Shown one piece after another: positions 1-5,728 of a stretch of 9,202 nucleotides of DNA (position 1 is the stretch's first letter; each line of letters begins with the position of its first letter). Both the position numbers and the translations under genes were made by a program. The notes below the pieces were generated by a model. That model saw only the letters and a program-made list of their open reading frames with translations. It was not told the DNA's origin and made no database searches. Source of the stretch: Steroidobacteraceae bacterium (lineage in GTDB: Bacteria; Pseudomonadota; Gammaproteobacteria; Steroidobacterales; Steroidobacteraceae); assembly GCA_025927665.1 (NCBI GenBank), contig JAICKZ010000120.1, positions 1 through 9,202 on the forward strand, given 5' to 3'.

Positions 1-207
1 ATCACTGTTTCGGCAAACGCTGCCGCTGGATCGCTGGATGAACCAACTTCATTCACGATACCCTGTGATGCAGGCACCACTGGGTTTAACTTCACTGCTT
101 TCCTAACCAGGCCTGCTGCACCCACTTCACTTACGGGCGGTGCACTTACTGTGACGGTGCAATCGCCGAATGGAATTCTTACTACCTTTAGAGTGCCAAT
201 TAATTAG
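1..207 (+). CDS. C-terminal end of an unrecognised Thr-rich, beta-strand-like protein (5' end outside window)
   Basis: Frame 1 is open from the first base to a TAG at 205-207 and gives 68 residues. Thirteen are Thr, with many Ala, Gly and Pro and alternating hydrophobic and polar residues (for example LTGGALTVTVQSPNG near residues 45-58). That pattern suits the last beta-strands of an extracellular Ig-like or adhesin-like domain, but I recognise no family. One Cys is present (residue 22). The body of the gene lies upstream, so function cannot be assigned. It is followed by a transposase remnant, so it probably does not belong to the xylanase transcription unit. The reading frame is fairly sure because it is open throughout and of protein-like composition; the product is unknown. 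Confidence 0.6.
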   Translation: MTVSANAAAGSLDEPTSFTIPCDAGTTGFNFTAFLTRPAAPTSLTGGALTVTVQSPNGILTTFRVPIN

Positions 208-275
208 TTTGTTAATTAAACCGAGGCAACGGAAGGATTGTAAGATTAAGAACCTATGACAACCTATTCACACGG

Positions 276-445
276 TCATATGTAACGTTCTCGCACTTCA
301 ATATAATAAGTTTGATGGAACGCTCGATAAAAGCATTCAGCATCGGTGGTTGAATGAAAGTGAGTTCAATGCCGTGTTGGATTGACCGCTGCTGATGTGC
401 ATGAACAGCTCCAATTTCAATGGAACGGCGACGAGAGTGCTGCAA
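276..445 (-). pseudogene. Decayed IS3-family transposase remnant (C-terminal end of the DDE integrase core)
   Basis: On the minus strand, positions 379-320 translate to QHGIELTFIQPPMLNAFIER. This matches the hallmark end of IS3-family OrfB transposases, GIEL-x-FIQPGKP-x-QNAFIERFN, including the last catalytic Glu of the DDE triad (in FIER). Two residues of the QPGKPxQN stretch appear to be missing. Directly after FIER the frame breaks: moving by one base at about 320 restores FHQTYYIEVRERYI, which aligns with the usual FNRTYRxEVLDxYLF continuation, before a stop at 276-278. Upstream, in the direction of the gene's N-terminus, I cannot follow the D-N-G-x-E-F segment, so that part is deleted or too diverged. 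There is no intact transposase, and no terminal inverted repeats or target duplications could be identified. It is best read as an old insertion scar beside the xylanase gene. Confidence 0.62.
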
Positions 446-480
446 CTTAGATAAGCCACGTCGGCAAGTGAAATTTCATG

Positions 481-512
481 GCTTTTTTGGGCAAAAAGCT
501 TATTCTCCCAAA
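481..512. repeat. Overlapping inverted repeats upstream of the xylanase gene
   Basis: GCTTTTT (481-487) and AAAAAGC (493-499) form a perfect 7-bp dyad around a 5-nt centre. TTTGGG (486-491) pairs equally well with CCCAAA (507-512). The two pairings share bases, so only one could form at a time in RNA. Both lie 27-58 nt before the GH10 start codon, where an operator or a leader structure would be expected. No convincing -35/-10 pair was found nearby. The function is inferred from position only. Confidence 0.35.
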
Positions 513-538
513 GATCAAACAATTAGATTAAATTTACT

Positions 539-1687
539 ATGAAGAAATCACTGATGTCTTTAATTACGGGTGTGATGTTGTCCATTATGAGCAGTGACTA
601 TGTCTTGGCCGAAGAACAAGATGCTCTGAAAGACGTATATCGCGATGCATTCAAGGTTGGTGTGGCGATTAATGAAGATATTTCATCGGGGAACGATAAA
701 ACTTGGTCGCCGATCTTGTTCAAGCATTTCAATGCCATTACCGCCGAGAATGTAATGAAGGCTGAAACCGTCAACCCTAAACGAGGCGTTTATAATTTCC
801 AGCCAGCTGATGATTTTGTTGCGTTCGGTCAACAGAACCATATGTTTATCGTTGGGCATACATTGATTTGGCACAATCAAACACCTAACTGGTTTTTTAC
901 GGATAAAAAAGGGAATGCCAATACATCGGAACAACAAATCGAACGTATGCGACAGCATATTGCAGCGGTTGTTAGTCGGTATAAAGGTAAGGTGAATGCA
1001 TGGGATGTGGTCAATGAAGTGATCGGTGATGATGGTAATTATCGACCAACTGCTTGGGTCAAGGGCGTCGGTGACGGTGATACGCTAGTGAAAATGGCAT
1101 TCAAGTTTGCACATCAATATGCACCCGATGCTGAGCTCTACTACAACGATTTCAATACCTGGCGCCCCGCTAAACGCGATGGAATCGTGCGCATGGTGAA
1201 AATGCTGCAAGCTGCAGGAATCCGCATTGACGGCATCGGTATGCAAGGGCACTGGGGATTGAACTATCCAAAAAAGGAATATATTGAAGCTGCAATTGAT
1301 GCGTACGCAGCGTTGGGTGTAAAAGTTATGATCACTGAGCTGGATATTGATGTGTTGCCGCTTACACGCGAAGGTCAAGTCATTGGTACGGTGATGAGCC
1401 ATCCACAATTTCAAGCAGAGGAATTCAAAGAATATCTTGATCCTTATCGGCAAGGATTGCCGGTAGATGTTCAAACCATGCTTACGCAACGTTATCGGGA
1501 ATTATTTGAGATCTTTTATCAAAAGCGCGACAAAATTGATCGTGTAACGATGTGGGGAATTCAGGATGGCATGTCATGGAAAAATAATTATCCCATTCCT
1601 GGCAGAACCAACTATCCGTTGCTTTGGAATCGTGATGGGTCGGCAAAGCCAGCGTTAGAAGAGATACTTAAAATTCCAAGTCATTGA
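539..1687 (+). CDS. Secreted GH10 endo-beta-1,4-xylanase, single catalytic domain
   Basis: This enzyme hydrolyses internal beta-1,4-xylosidic bonds of xylan or large xylo-oligosaccharides with retention of configuration. Residues 1-24 form a signal peptide (MKKS basic end, hydrophobic core, VLA cleavage site before EEQ), so it acts in the periplasm or outside. The GH10 (beta/alpha)8 barrel fills the rest. The -1 subsite signature TAENVMK is at 68-74 and GHTLIWHNQ at 106-114. The acid/base is E160 in WDVVNE, MQGHW is at 235-239, the nucleophile is E267 in ITELDI, and TMWG-x6-W is at 337-347. All expected catalytic and glycone-binding residues are present. At 382 aa it is a plain catalytic domain with no carbohydrate-binding module or linker, which suits a periplasmic or membrane-near enzyme acting on oligosaccharides. 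No clear Shine-Dalgarno precedes the ATG, but the signal peptide fixes this start. The mutarotase gene follows after 63 bp. Confidence 0.95.
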   Translation: MKKSLMSLITGVMLSIMSSDYVLAEEQDALKDVYRDAFKVGVAINEDISSGNDKTWSPILFKHFNAITAENVMKAETVNPKRGVYNFQPADDFVAFGQQNHMFIVGHTLIWHNQTPNWFFTDKKGNANTSEQQIERMRQHIAAVVSRYKGKVNAWDVVNEVIGDDGNYRPTAWVKGVGDGDTLVKMAFKFAHQYAPDAELYYNDFNTWRPAKRDGIVRMVKMLQAAGIRIDGIGMQGHWGLNYPKKEYIEAAIDAYAALGVKVMITELDIDVLPLTREGQVIGTVMSHPQFQAEEFKEYLDPYRQGLPVDVQTMLTQRYRELFEIFYQKRDKIDRVTMWGIQDGMSWKNNYPIPGRTNYPLLWNRDGSAKPALEEILKIPSH

Positions 1688-1750
1688 GTGAAATTTGTTA
1701 GGCACACAACTTTATACCGATTTCGACTGACTTGAATATCGCGAGCTTTG

Positions 1751-2575
1751 ATGAAAAAGATAATTCTTAAACACCTGTCTGGCGCTGAAGTTGAAATTTA
1801 CGACTATGGCGCACACTTGACACGCTGGCGCAGTGCACGTGGACACGAATGGATTTTCGTTTCAAAAGACGCCGTGTATCAACAAGGCAAAGCCATTCGA
1901 GGCGGTGTACCGATTATATTCCCGCAATTCAATACATTTGGTTCAGGTCCACGTCATGGCTTTGCACGTACCGCGACGTGGCGGATAGAAGAAGTTCAGC
2001 AGGATAAAGATACAACACGTTGCCATTTCACATTACAGAGCTCTGCAGCAACCTTGGCTGTATGGCCACATCAGTTTTCCGTGAGCTTTGAAGTTCAGTT
2101 GCAAGCAGATGCATTGCGCATGGCATTAAGTGTCAACAATATCGATACAAAACCATTGCAATTCACAGCAGCGTTGCATACTTACTTTTCTATAAATGAT
2201 TTCCCTGCATGCACACTTCATAACCTGCAAGGCACGAGTTACTGGGATAACGGTAGTGAGTTTTCAGTCAGGCATGTGCTTAAAGAAAATCTATTGCATT
2301 TCGACGATGCCATTGATCGTATATTCTTCGATACGAAATCGGCACTTGAATTACACGATGGTGAATCGCACTTACGTATTGAACAACGTGGTTTTAACGA
2401 TGTCGTCGTGTGGAACCCTGGTGCGATCGGTGCCAAAGCGTTAAATGATATGGCTGATGATGAATATCGTCACATGTTATGTGTGGAAGCAGCGCAAGTG
2501 GACAAGCCTGTGTTGCTAGCGCCGGGTGAGCAGTGGAGGGGAGAGCAGTATTTGCAAGAGCTGGTTGTCCTTTAA
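1751..2575 (+). CDS. Aldose 1-epimerase / D-hexose-6-phosphate mutarotase-like protein (YeaD type)
   Basis: This protein probably interconverts alpha and beta anomers of a sugar or sugar phosphate in the cytoplasm. The 274-aa galactose-mutarotase-like beta-sandwich carries the YeaD-type series: GGVPIIFPQF (51-60), GPRHGFAR (66-73, H69), ALHTYF (141-146, H143), RGFNDVVVWNPG (213-224) and LCVEAAQV (243-250, E246, the expected catalytic base), then the C-terminal LLAPGEQWRGEQYL. H69, H143 and E246 match the active-site pattern of the family. There is no signal peptide. A TTG three bases upstream is in frame, but the ATG at 1751 gives the natural MKKI start; GCGAG about 10 nt before it is at best a weak ribosome site. 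It follows the xylanase by 63 bp on the same strand with no visible terminator between, so co-transcription is likely. The precise substrate (xylose, glucose or a phosphorylated sugar) cannot be read from sequence. Confidence 0.85.
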   Translation: MKKIILKHLSGAEVEIYDYGAHLTRWRSARGHEWIFVSKDAVYQQGKAIRGGVPIIFPQFNTFGSGPRHGFARTATWRIEEVQQDKDTTRCHFTLQSSAATLAVWPHQFSVSFEVQLQADALRMALSVNNIDTKPLQFTAALHTYFSINDFPACTLHNLQGTSYWDNGSEFSVRHVLKENLLHFDDAIDRIFFDTKSALELHDGESHLRIEQRGFNDVVVWNPGAIGAKALNDMADDEYRHMLCVEAAQVDKPVLLAPGEQWRGEQYLQELVVL

Positions 2576-2596
2576 TCAAGGCGATTGCTGAAGTAG

Positions 2597-2638
2597 GGTG
2601 GGTTAGCGGTTCTGCCGCGTAACCCACCATTTTCGTTT
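2597..2638 (+). terminator. Strong REP-like hairpin followed by T-rich tract; probable terminator of the xylanase-mutarotase unit
   Basis: GGTGGGTTA (2597-2605) pairs perfectly with TAACCCACC (2620-2628). Inside it GCGG (2606-2609) pairs with CCGC (2615-2618), leaving one bulged G (2619) and a 5-nt TTCTG loop. The stem is thus 13 bp. ATTTTCGTTT follows, a short U-rich tract. It sits 21 bp after the mutarotase stop, in the gap between convergent genes. The GTAGGGTGGGTTAGCG...CGTAACCCACC wording resembles a dispersed palindromic repeat I recall from many bacterial genomes, so it may be a mobile repeat serving as terminator. Confidence 0.65.
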
Positions 2639-2668
2639 AATGACAGGATGGTATCCCTCATTACTTTT

Positions 2669-2704
2669 AAAAACAATGCACTCCGTGGATCGCGTTCGCG
2701 GAGT
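2669..2704 (-). terminator. Candidate terminator for the minus-strand transporter-GH43 unit
   Basis: ACTCCGTG (2680-2687) and CGCGGAGT (2697-2704) form an 8-bp stem with one G-U pair around a 9-nt loop. Read on the minus strand, the stem is followed after GCATTG by five T (2673-2669). It lies about 100 bp beyond the GH43 stop, which is rather far but still inside the intergenic gap. Confidence 0.45.
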
Positions 2705-2749
2705 CAAAATTTCACTGTCCATAATATGATGATCAGTTAATGTTGGTGT

Positions 2750-2769
2750 ATTGCATTATACGATGCAAT
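2750..2769. repeat. Short perfect inverted repeat between convergent genes
   Basis: ATTGCAT (2750-2756) and ATGCAAT (2763-2769) are perfect 7-bp arms around a 6-nt centre. It lies 37 bp past the GH43 stop. No T tract follows in either direction, so it is not a classic terminator. It may protect the 3' end of the GH43 transcript or have no role. Confidence 0.3.
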
Positions 2770-2806
2770 GATATTCGTGGTTCGAAGTTCTGGTTCTAGG
2801 GAGAAC

Positions 2807-3811
2807 TCAATCCCGATACGCATTAATCATCACAATACTGCCATCAGGCCGATAAGTCAGTTCAGTCATCTTTACCGAACGCAGATGAGTGACGCCTTTC
2901 GACAAAACGGAATCGTGATAAAACAAGTACCACTTATCTTGATACTGACAAATTGAATGATGCGATGTCCAACCTACTACGGGATTTAAAATTCTGCCGC
3001 GATAAACGAATGGACCATAAGGATTGTGACTTGTGGCATAACACAGAAAGTGTGTGTTGCCGGTGGAGTAAGAGAAATAATAAGTACCGTTGTACTTGTG
3101 CATCCATGATGCTTCAAAAAAGCGTCGACTGTAATCACTGGCGACGATTGGATTACCATCCTCATCCAGAATCACAATTTCTCGTGGAGTTTCAGCAAAT
3201 TCTTTCATGTCATCTGCCAAACGTGCAACACGTGGTCCAAGCGCGGGCAGATAGTCGGCAGGTTCTGCATTCTTTGCATCGTATTTATGATTACGATATT
3301 TCTGTAACTGGCCGCCCCATAAACCGCCAAAGTACATATAGAACTTGCCATCCTCATCTTCGAATACCGCCGGGTCAATTGAATAGCTCGCTTTGATTGC
3401 ATCAGGTTCAGGAACAAAAGGCCCGACAGGAGAATTACCAATCGCTACACCAATCTGGAAAATTCCATTGGCTCGCTTTGCTGGAAAATACAAATAGTAC
3501 TTTCCATTTTTGCGTGCCGCATCAGGCGCCCACATCTGACGTTGTGCCCACTTCACATCCTTGATATGCAACGCCACACCATGATCAACGGCCTTGCTAT
3601 TGGGATTGTCCATTGATAACACGTGATAGTCTTCCATCGCGAAGTGACTGCCATCGTCATCAAATGGAATGCCCGCATCAATATCGTGTGATGGGTAAAT
3701 ATAAATCTTGCCATCCCATACATGAGCAGAGGGATCAGCGGTGTAGATATGTTCCACTAGTGGTTGTGAAATGGCTCTGGACTTGAAGTCTTCGTGGTCA
3801 AAGTCGGACAT
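2807..3811 (-). CDS. Intracellular GH43 glycosidase (beta-xylosidase / alpha-L-arabinofuranosidase type, GH43 subfamily 1-like)
   Basis: This is an inverting exo-acting glycosidase expected to remove xylose or arabinose from the ends or side chains of imported xylo-oligosaccharides. The 334-aa product is a lone five-bladed propeller. The catalytic base is D26 in YTADPSAH, followed by IYPSHDIDAG (37-47), a WAPD segment (94-97), the pKa-tuning D146 in SIDPAVFEDEDG, the proton donor E233 in FFEASWMHKYNG, and a conserved SHHS (283-286) near the C-terminus. The HIYTADPSAHVWDGKIYIYP opening is typical of GH43 subfamily 1. There is no signal peptide, so it acts in the cytoplasm on sugars brought in by the transporter encoded 31 bp upstream on the same strand. 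GAGAGA lies about 12-17 nt before the ATG as a poor ribosome site. Whether the main activity is xylosidase or arabinofuranosidase cannot be decided from sequence alone. Confidence 0.92.
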   Translation of the reverse strand: MSDFDHEDFKSRAISQPLVEHIYTADPSAHVWDGKIYIYPSHDIDAGIPFDDDGSHFAMEDYHVLSMDNPNSKAVDHGVALHIKDVKWAQRQMWAPDAARKNGKYYLYFPAKRANGIFQIGVAIGNSPVGPFVPEPDAIKASYSIDPAVFEDEDGKFYMYFGGLWGGQLQKYRNHKYDAKNAEPADYLPALGPRVARLADDMKEFAETPREIVILDEDGNPIVASDYSRRFFEASWMHKYNGTYYFSYSTGNTHFLCYATSHNPYGPFVYRGRILNPVVGWTSHHSICQYQDKWYLFYHDSVLSKGVTHLRSVKMTELTYRPDGSIVMINAYRD

Positions 3812-3842
3812 GTTTATCTATCTCTCACAATACGGTTGACAA

Positions 3843-5327
3843 TTATTTACCTACTGCCGCACGACGCGCTTTCAATTCTGTTTCAATTTGCGTTTCCATG
3901 GGCTTGTTGATTTTATATAGGAACAGCAAAGCACAAGCTACAAAGAATGGTATCGATGCGTAAATACTTACTGACATACGAATACCTTCGACAGTATCCG
4001 GTGCTTGCACGGCAAGATCGGCATTATAATGATAAAGTTTCAGAATGCCTGCAACTGACGAGCCACCAACAGTTAGACCCAATTTCAAGCCCATCAACAT
4101 GGCGGAGAAAATAATAGCTGTGGCACGACGATTGTTTTTCCATTCGGAGTAATCAGCAACATCTGCGATCATGGCCCACAGTAATGGAATGGTGATTCCA
4201 TAGAAGAAACCATGCAGTGTTTGTGAAATGAAGCATAGACCGATGGCATTATTGGGAAAAAATCTGAACGCAAATATAAACAGCGTCGAAATAAACAAAG
4301 CGATTGCAAAGGTATTGCGTTTGCCAAAGCGATCAGCCAATTTTTTGGAGAAGCCAATACCCACGATCATCATGAGAATGCCGCAACCATTAAACAGACC
4401 GAAAGCCGAAGTGGGCGCGTCATCAGGCCATTTGAATTCGGTCAAGCCAATGGCTTGTAAAGTTGAGTTTAATCCACCGATGAAATGGTTAAAGCCAATG
4501 TCATTCAAGAATGCAGAGAGTGCAGGTTCATTGAGATAATACTTGAAGAAGTAAATATAAGAACCGCCTTTAAGTGCGAGTGTAATGAACAACAGCACGG
4601 TCACAAGCAGCATGATAATCCAGGGTATGTTATTGATTAGGTCTCGGATGTCTTGGGCGACGCTGGTTGTTTCTTCGACAATGGGTAGTATCCGTTCTTT
4701 CGTAACTGCAAATGCGATCAAGAAAAACGCCACGCCGGTAATGGAAAACAGCATCATGGCGTTATGAAAGCCCTGAGCTTTGTCGCCGTGTCCCAATATC
4801 AACACTAACGGCAACAACAGTACTTGAATAACAAATTGCGCGAACATCACCGCCACAAAGCGGTATGACGATAGGCTATTGCGATCAGTCATGCTACCGG
4901 TCAAGACGCCGCTCAGTGCTGCATACGGCAAGTTGTTCGCTGCGTATACGGCGAGCAACAACAGGTAAGTAACGAAAGCATAAATTTCTTTTTGTTCTTC
5001 GCCTAGGTTGGGAGTACTGAACGCCAAGAGCGCAAATACACCGAATGGCACAGCAGTCCAGAGCAACCAGGGACGAAATTTTCCCCAGCGCGTCTTGGTG
5101 CGGTCGGCAATCAAACCCATAATAGGGGTGAACACAAAAGCGCCAATTAGACCTACTGTGCCCATAATGAATTGGGCACTGCCAGGGCTGATCCTGAATA
5201 CATCGGTATAAAAAAACGCGAGAAAAGTAACGAGAGTTTGGAAGATCAAATTGGCAGCGAGATCACCCAAGCTATAACCAATTTTTTCGACTACTGACAG
5301 TTTGTCTGATGTTTGTATTGTGTTCAT
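3843..5327 (-). CDS. GPH-family sugar:cation symporter (MelB/XynT type), probable xylo-oligosaccharide importer
   Basis: This inner-membrane transporter belongs to the glycoside-pentoside-hexuronide:cation symporter family. It is predicted to import xylo-oligosaccharides or a related pentoside together with Na+ or H+. The 494-aa protein is strongly hydrophobic, with about 12 membrane segments. It has the GPH opening EKIGYSLGDLAANLIF (14-29), the TM2-TM3 loop DRTKTRWGKFRPW (75-87), and the late MIADVADYSEWKNNRRATAI block (386-405) in which the family's D-x2-D-x2-E pattern and the following basic residues are intact. A longer polar loop (about 263-305) sits between the middle helices, making it slightly longer than E. 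coli MelB. It is the first gene of a minus-strand pair with the GH43 enzyme. The substrate is inferred from that neighbour. No Shine-Dalgarno is visible (AAAAAGCCT precedes the ATG). Confidence 0.9.
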   Translation of the reverse strand: MNTIQTSDKLSVVEKIGYSLGDLAANLIFQTLVTFLAFFYTDVFRISPGSAQFIMGTVGLIGAFVFTPIMGLIADRTKTRWGKFRPWLLWTAVPFGVFALLAFSTPNLGEEQKEIYAFVTYLLLLAVYAANNLPYAALSGVLTGSMTDRNSLSSYRFVAVMFAQFVIQVLLLPLVLILGHGDKAQGFHNAMMLFSITGVAFFLIAFAVTKERILPIVEETTSVAQDIRDLINNIPWIIMLLVTVLLFITLALKGGSYIYFFKYYLNEPALSAFLNDIGFNHFIGGLNSTLQAIGLTEFKWPDDAPTSAFGLFNGCGILMMIVGIGFSKKLADRFGKRNTFAIALFISTLFIFAFRFFPNNAIGLCFISQTLHGFFYGITIPLLWAMIADVADYSEWKNNRRATAIIFSAMLMGLKLGLTVGGSSVAGILKLYHYNADLAVQAPDTVEGIRMSVSIYASIPFFVACALLFLYKINKPMETQIETELKARRAAVGK

Positions 5328-5341
5328 AGGCTTTTTGTTTT

Positions 5342-5369
5342 GACGTAAGAAATCAGTGATTCAAACGTC
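5342..5369. promoter_or_regulatory. Imperfect dyad just upstream of the GPH transporter start, candidate operator or leader hairpin
   Basis: GACGT (5342-5346) and ACGTC (5365-5369) flank AATC-AGT-GATT (5351-5361), giving nested inverted arms that are symmetrical except for one extra base on one side. It ends 15 bp from the transporter ATG on the minus strand. The position suits a repressor site for a sugar-responsive regulator, or a hairpin in the mRNA leader. A second small dyad, TATGT-CCA-ACATA, lies at 5386-5398. No clear -35/-10 pair was found for this gene. Confidence 0.35.
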
Positions 5370-5619
5370 GTATCTGACCCCTCTGTATGTCCAACATATC
5401 GAACTTGATTTTACCCGTCGTCAAGAAAAGCAAATACCGGCGCATATAGCTTTTACTTTAACGCCCCACGATACTGCTTTATCGCCGCCAAATATACTAC
5501 ATGTGCTTACGGGAGATGTAATAAAACTCGAAGTTATCTTAACGGCGATGGATGAACGTTACAAAGAATCGATTCGATTATGCAGATGCTGTCCAGTTGC
5601 TAGCGGCCGCCTGTATTAA
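5356..5619 (+). CDS. Doubtful small ORF, 87 codons, unrecognised
   Basis: A GTG at 5356 opens an 87-codon frame ending in TAA at 5617-5619, inside the divergent gap between the GPH transporter and the FAD oxidoreductase. The product has alternating hydrophobic and polar stretches (LYVQHIELDF, then KLEVILTAMDERYKESIRL) that look like beta-strands followed by a helix. It ends in an odd CRCCPVASGRLY tail with three Cys. I recognise no family. No ribosome site precedes the GTG, and the start overlaps the dyad that probably controls the transporter. It could be a genuine small orphan gene, a fragment of a larger lost gene (for example a displaced regulator), or chance. An in-frame stop at 5341 rules out a longer N-terminus. 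Confidence 0.3.
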   Translation: MIQTSYLTPLYVQHIELDFTRRQEKQIPAHIAFTLTPHDTALSPPNILHVLTGDVIKLEVILTAMDERYKESIRLCRCCPVASGRLY

Positions 5620-5623
5620 TACA
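5612..5623. repeat. Perfect 12-bp palindrome TGTATTAATACA
   Basis: TGTATTAATACA is fully self-complementary and is flanked by CC and a downstream CAGG. It lies about 105 bp before the FAD oxidoreductase start and covers the stop codon of the doubtful small ORF. A length of 12 with two-fold symmetry fits a homodimeric regulator site, but only its shape and location support this. Confidence 0.3.
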
Positions 5624-5684
5624 CAGGTAATCACATTGGCTTTCTAACACCATAAGGTTATTCTTCGCGCGCCACTCGCGGACG

Positions 5685-5714
5685 TTGACGTCAGTACTGA
5701 GAAGGGCTATCAAT
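5685..5714 (+). promoter_or_regulatory. Probable sigma70-type promoter of the FAD oxidoreductase gene with a palindrome in the spacer
   Basis: TTGACG (5685-5690, five of six bases of the -35 consensus) is followed after exactly 17 bp by TATCAA (5708-5713, about four of six of the -10). The spacer begins with the perfect 10-bp palindrome TCAGTACTGA (5691-5700), and TGACGTCA (5686-5693) overlaps the -35 box. A start point around 5720 would leave a leader of only about 9 nt before the ATG at 5729. A dimeric repressor bound between the two boxes would block polymerase. Confidence 0.45.
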
Positions 5715-5728
5715 CAACATTATTAATT

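Noticed and set aside
337..522. Minus-strand frame MFDLWENKLF... overlapping the transposase scar
   Set aside because: It runs through the scar in a different frame from the recognisable transposase residues. It may contain more decayed transposase, but I could not match a motif.
683..1489. Long minus-strand frames inside the xylanase gene
   Set aside because: They lie antisense to a gene with all GH10 catalytic motifs intact, show no recognisable domain, and look like codon-bias shadows.
2394..2630. Minus-strand frame beginning MVGYAAEPLTHPT
   Set aside because: Its start is simply the REP-like palindrome read as protein and the rest is antisense to the mutarotase 3' end. Such peptides are a common mis-annotation of this kind of repeat.
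2786..2807. AGTTCT...AGAACT inverted repeat at the GH43 stop
   Set aside because: Six-bp arms around a 10-nt centre with no T tract, overlapping coding sequence; not distinguishable from chance.
2953..3396. 147-codon plus-strand frame with many Cys and His
   Set aside because: It is antisense to the GH43 catalytic core, has no zinc-finger spacing or family resemblance, and is best explained as a shadow.
5599..5610. Adjacent NheI and NotI sites (GCTAGC overlapping GCGGCCGC)
   Set aside because: They resemble a cloning polylinker, but no vector sequence continues on either side and the surrounding composition is unchanged, so I treat it as coincidence.
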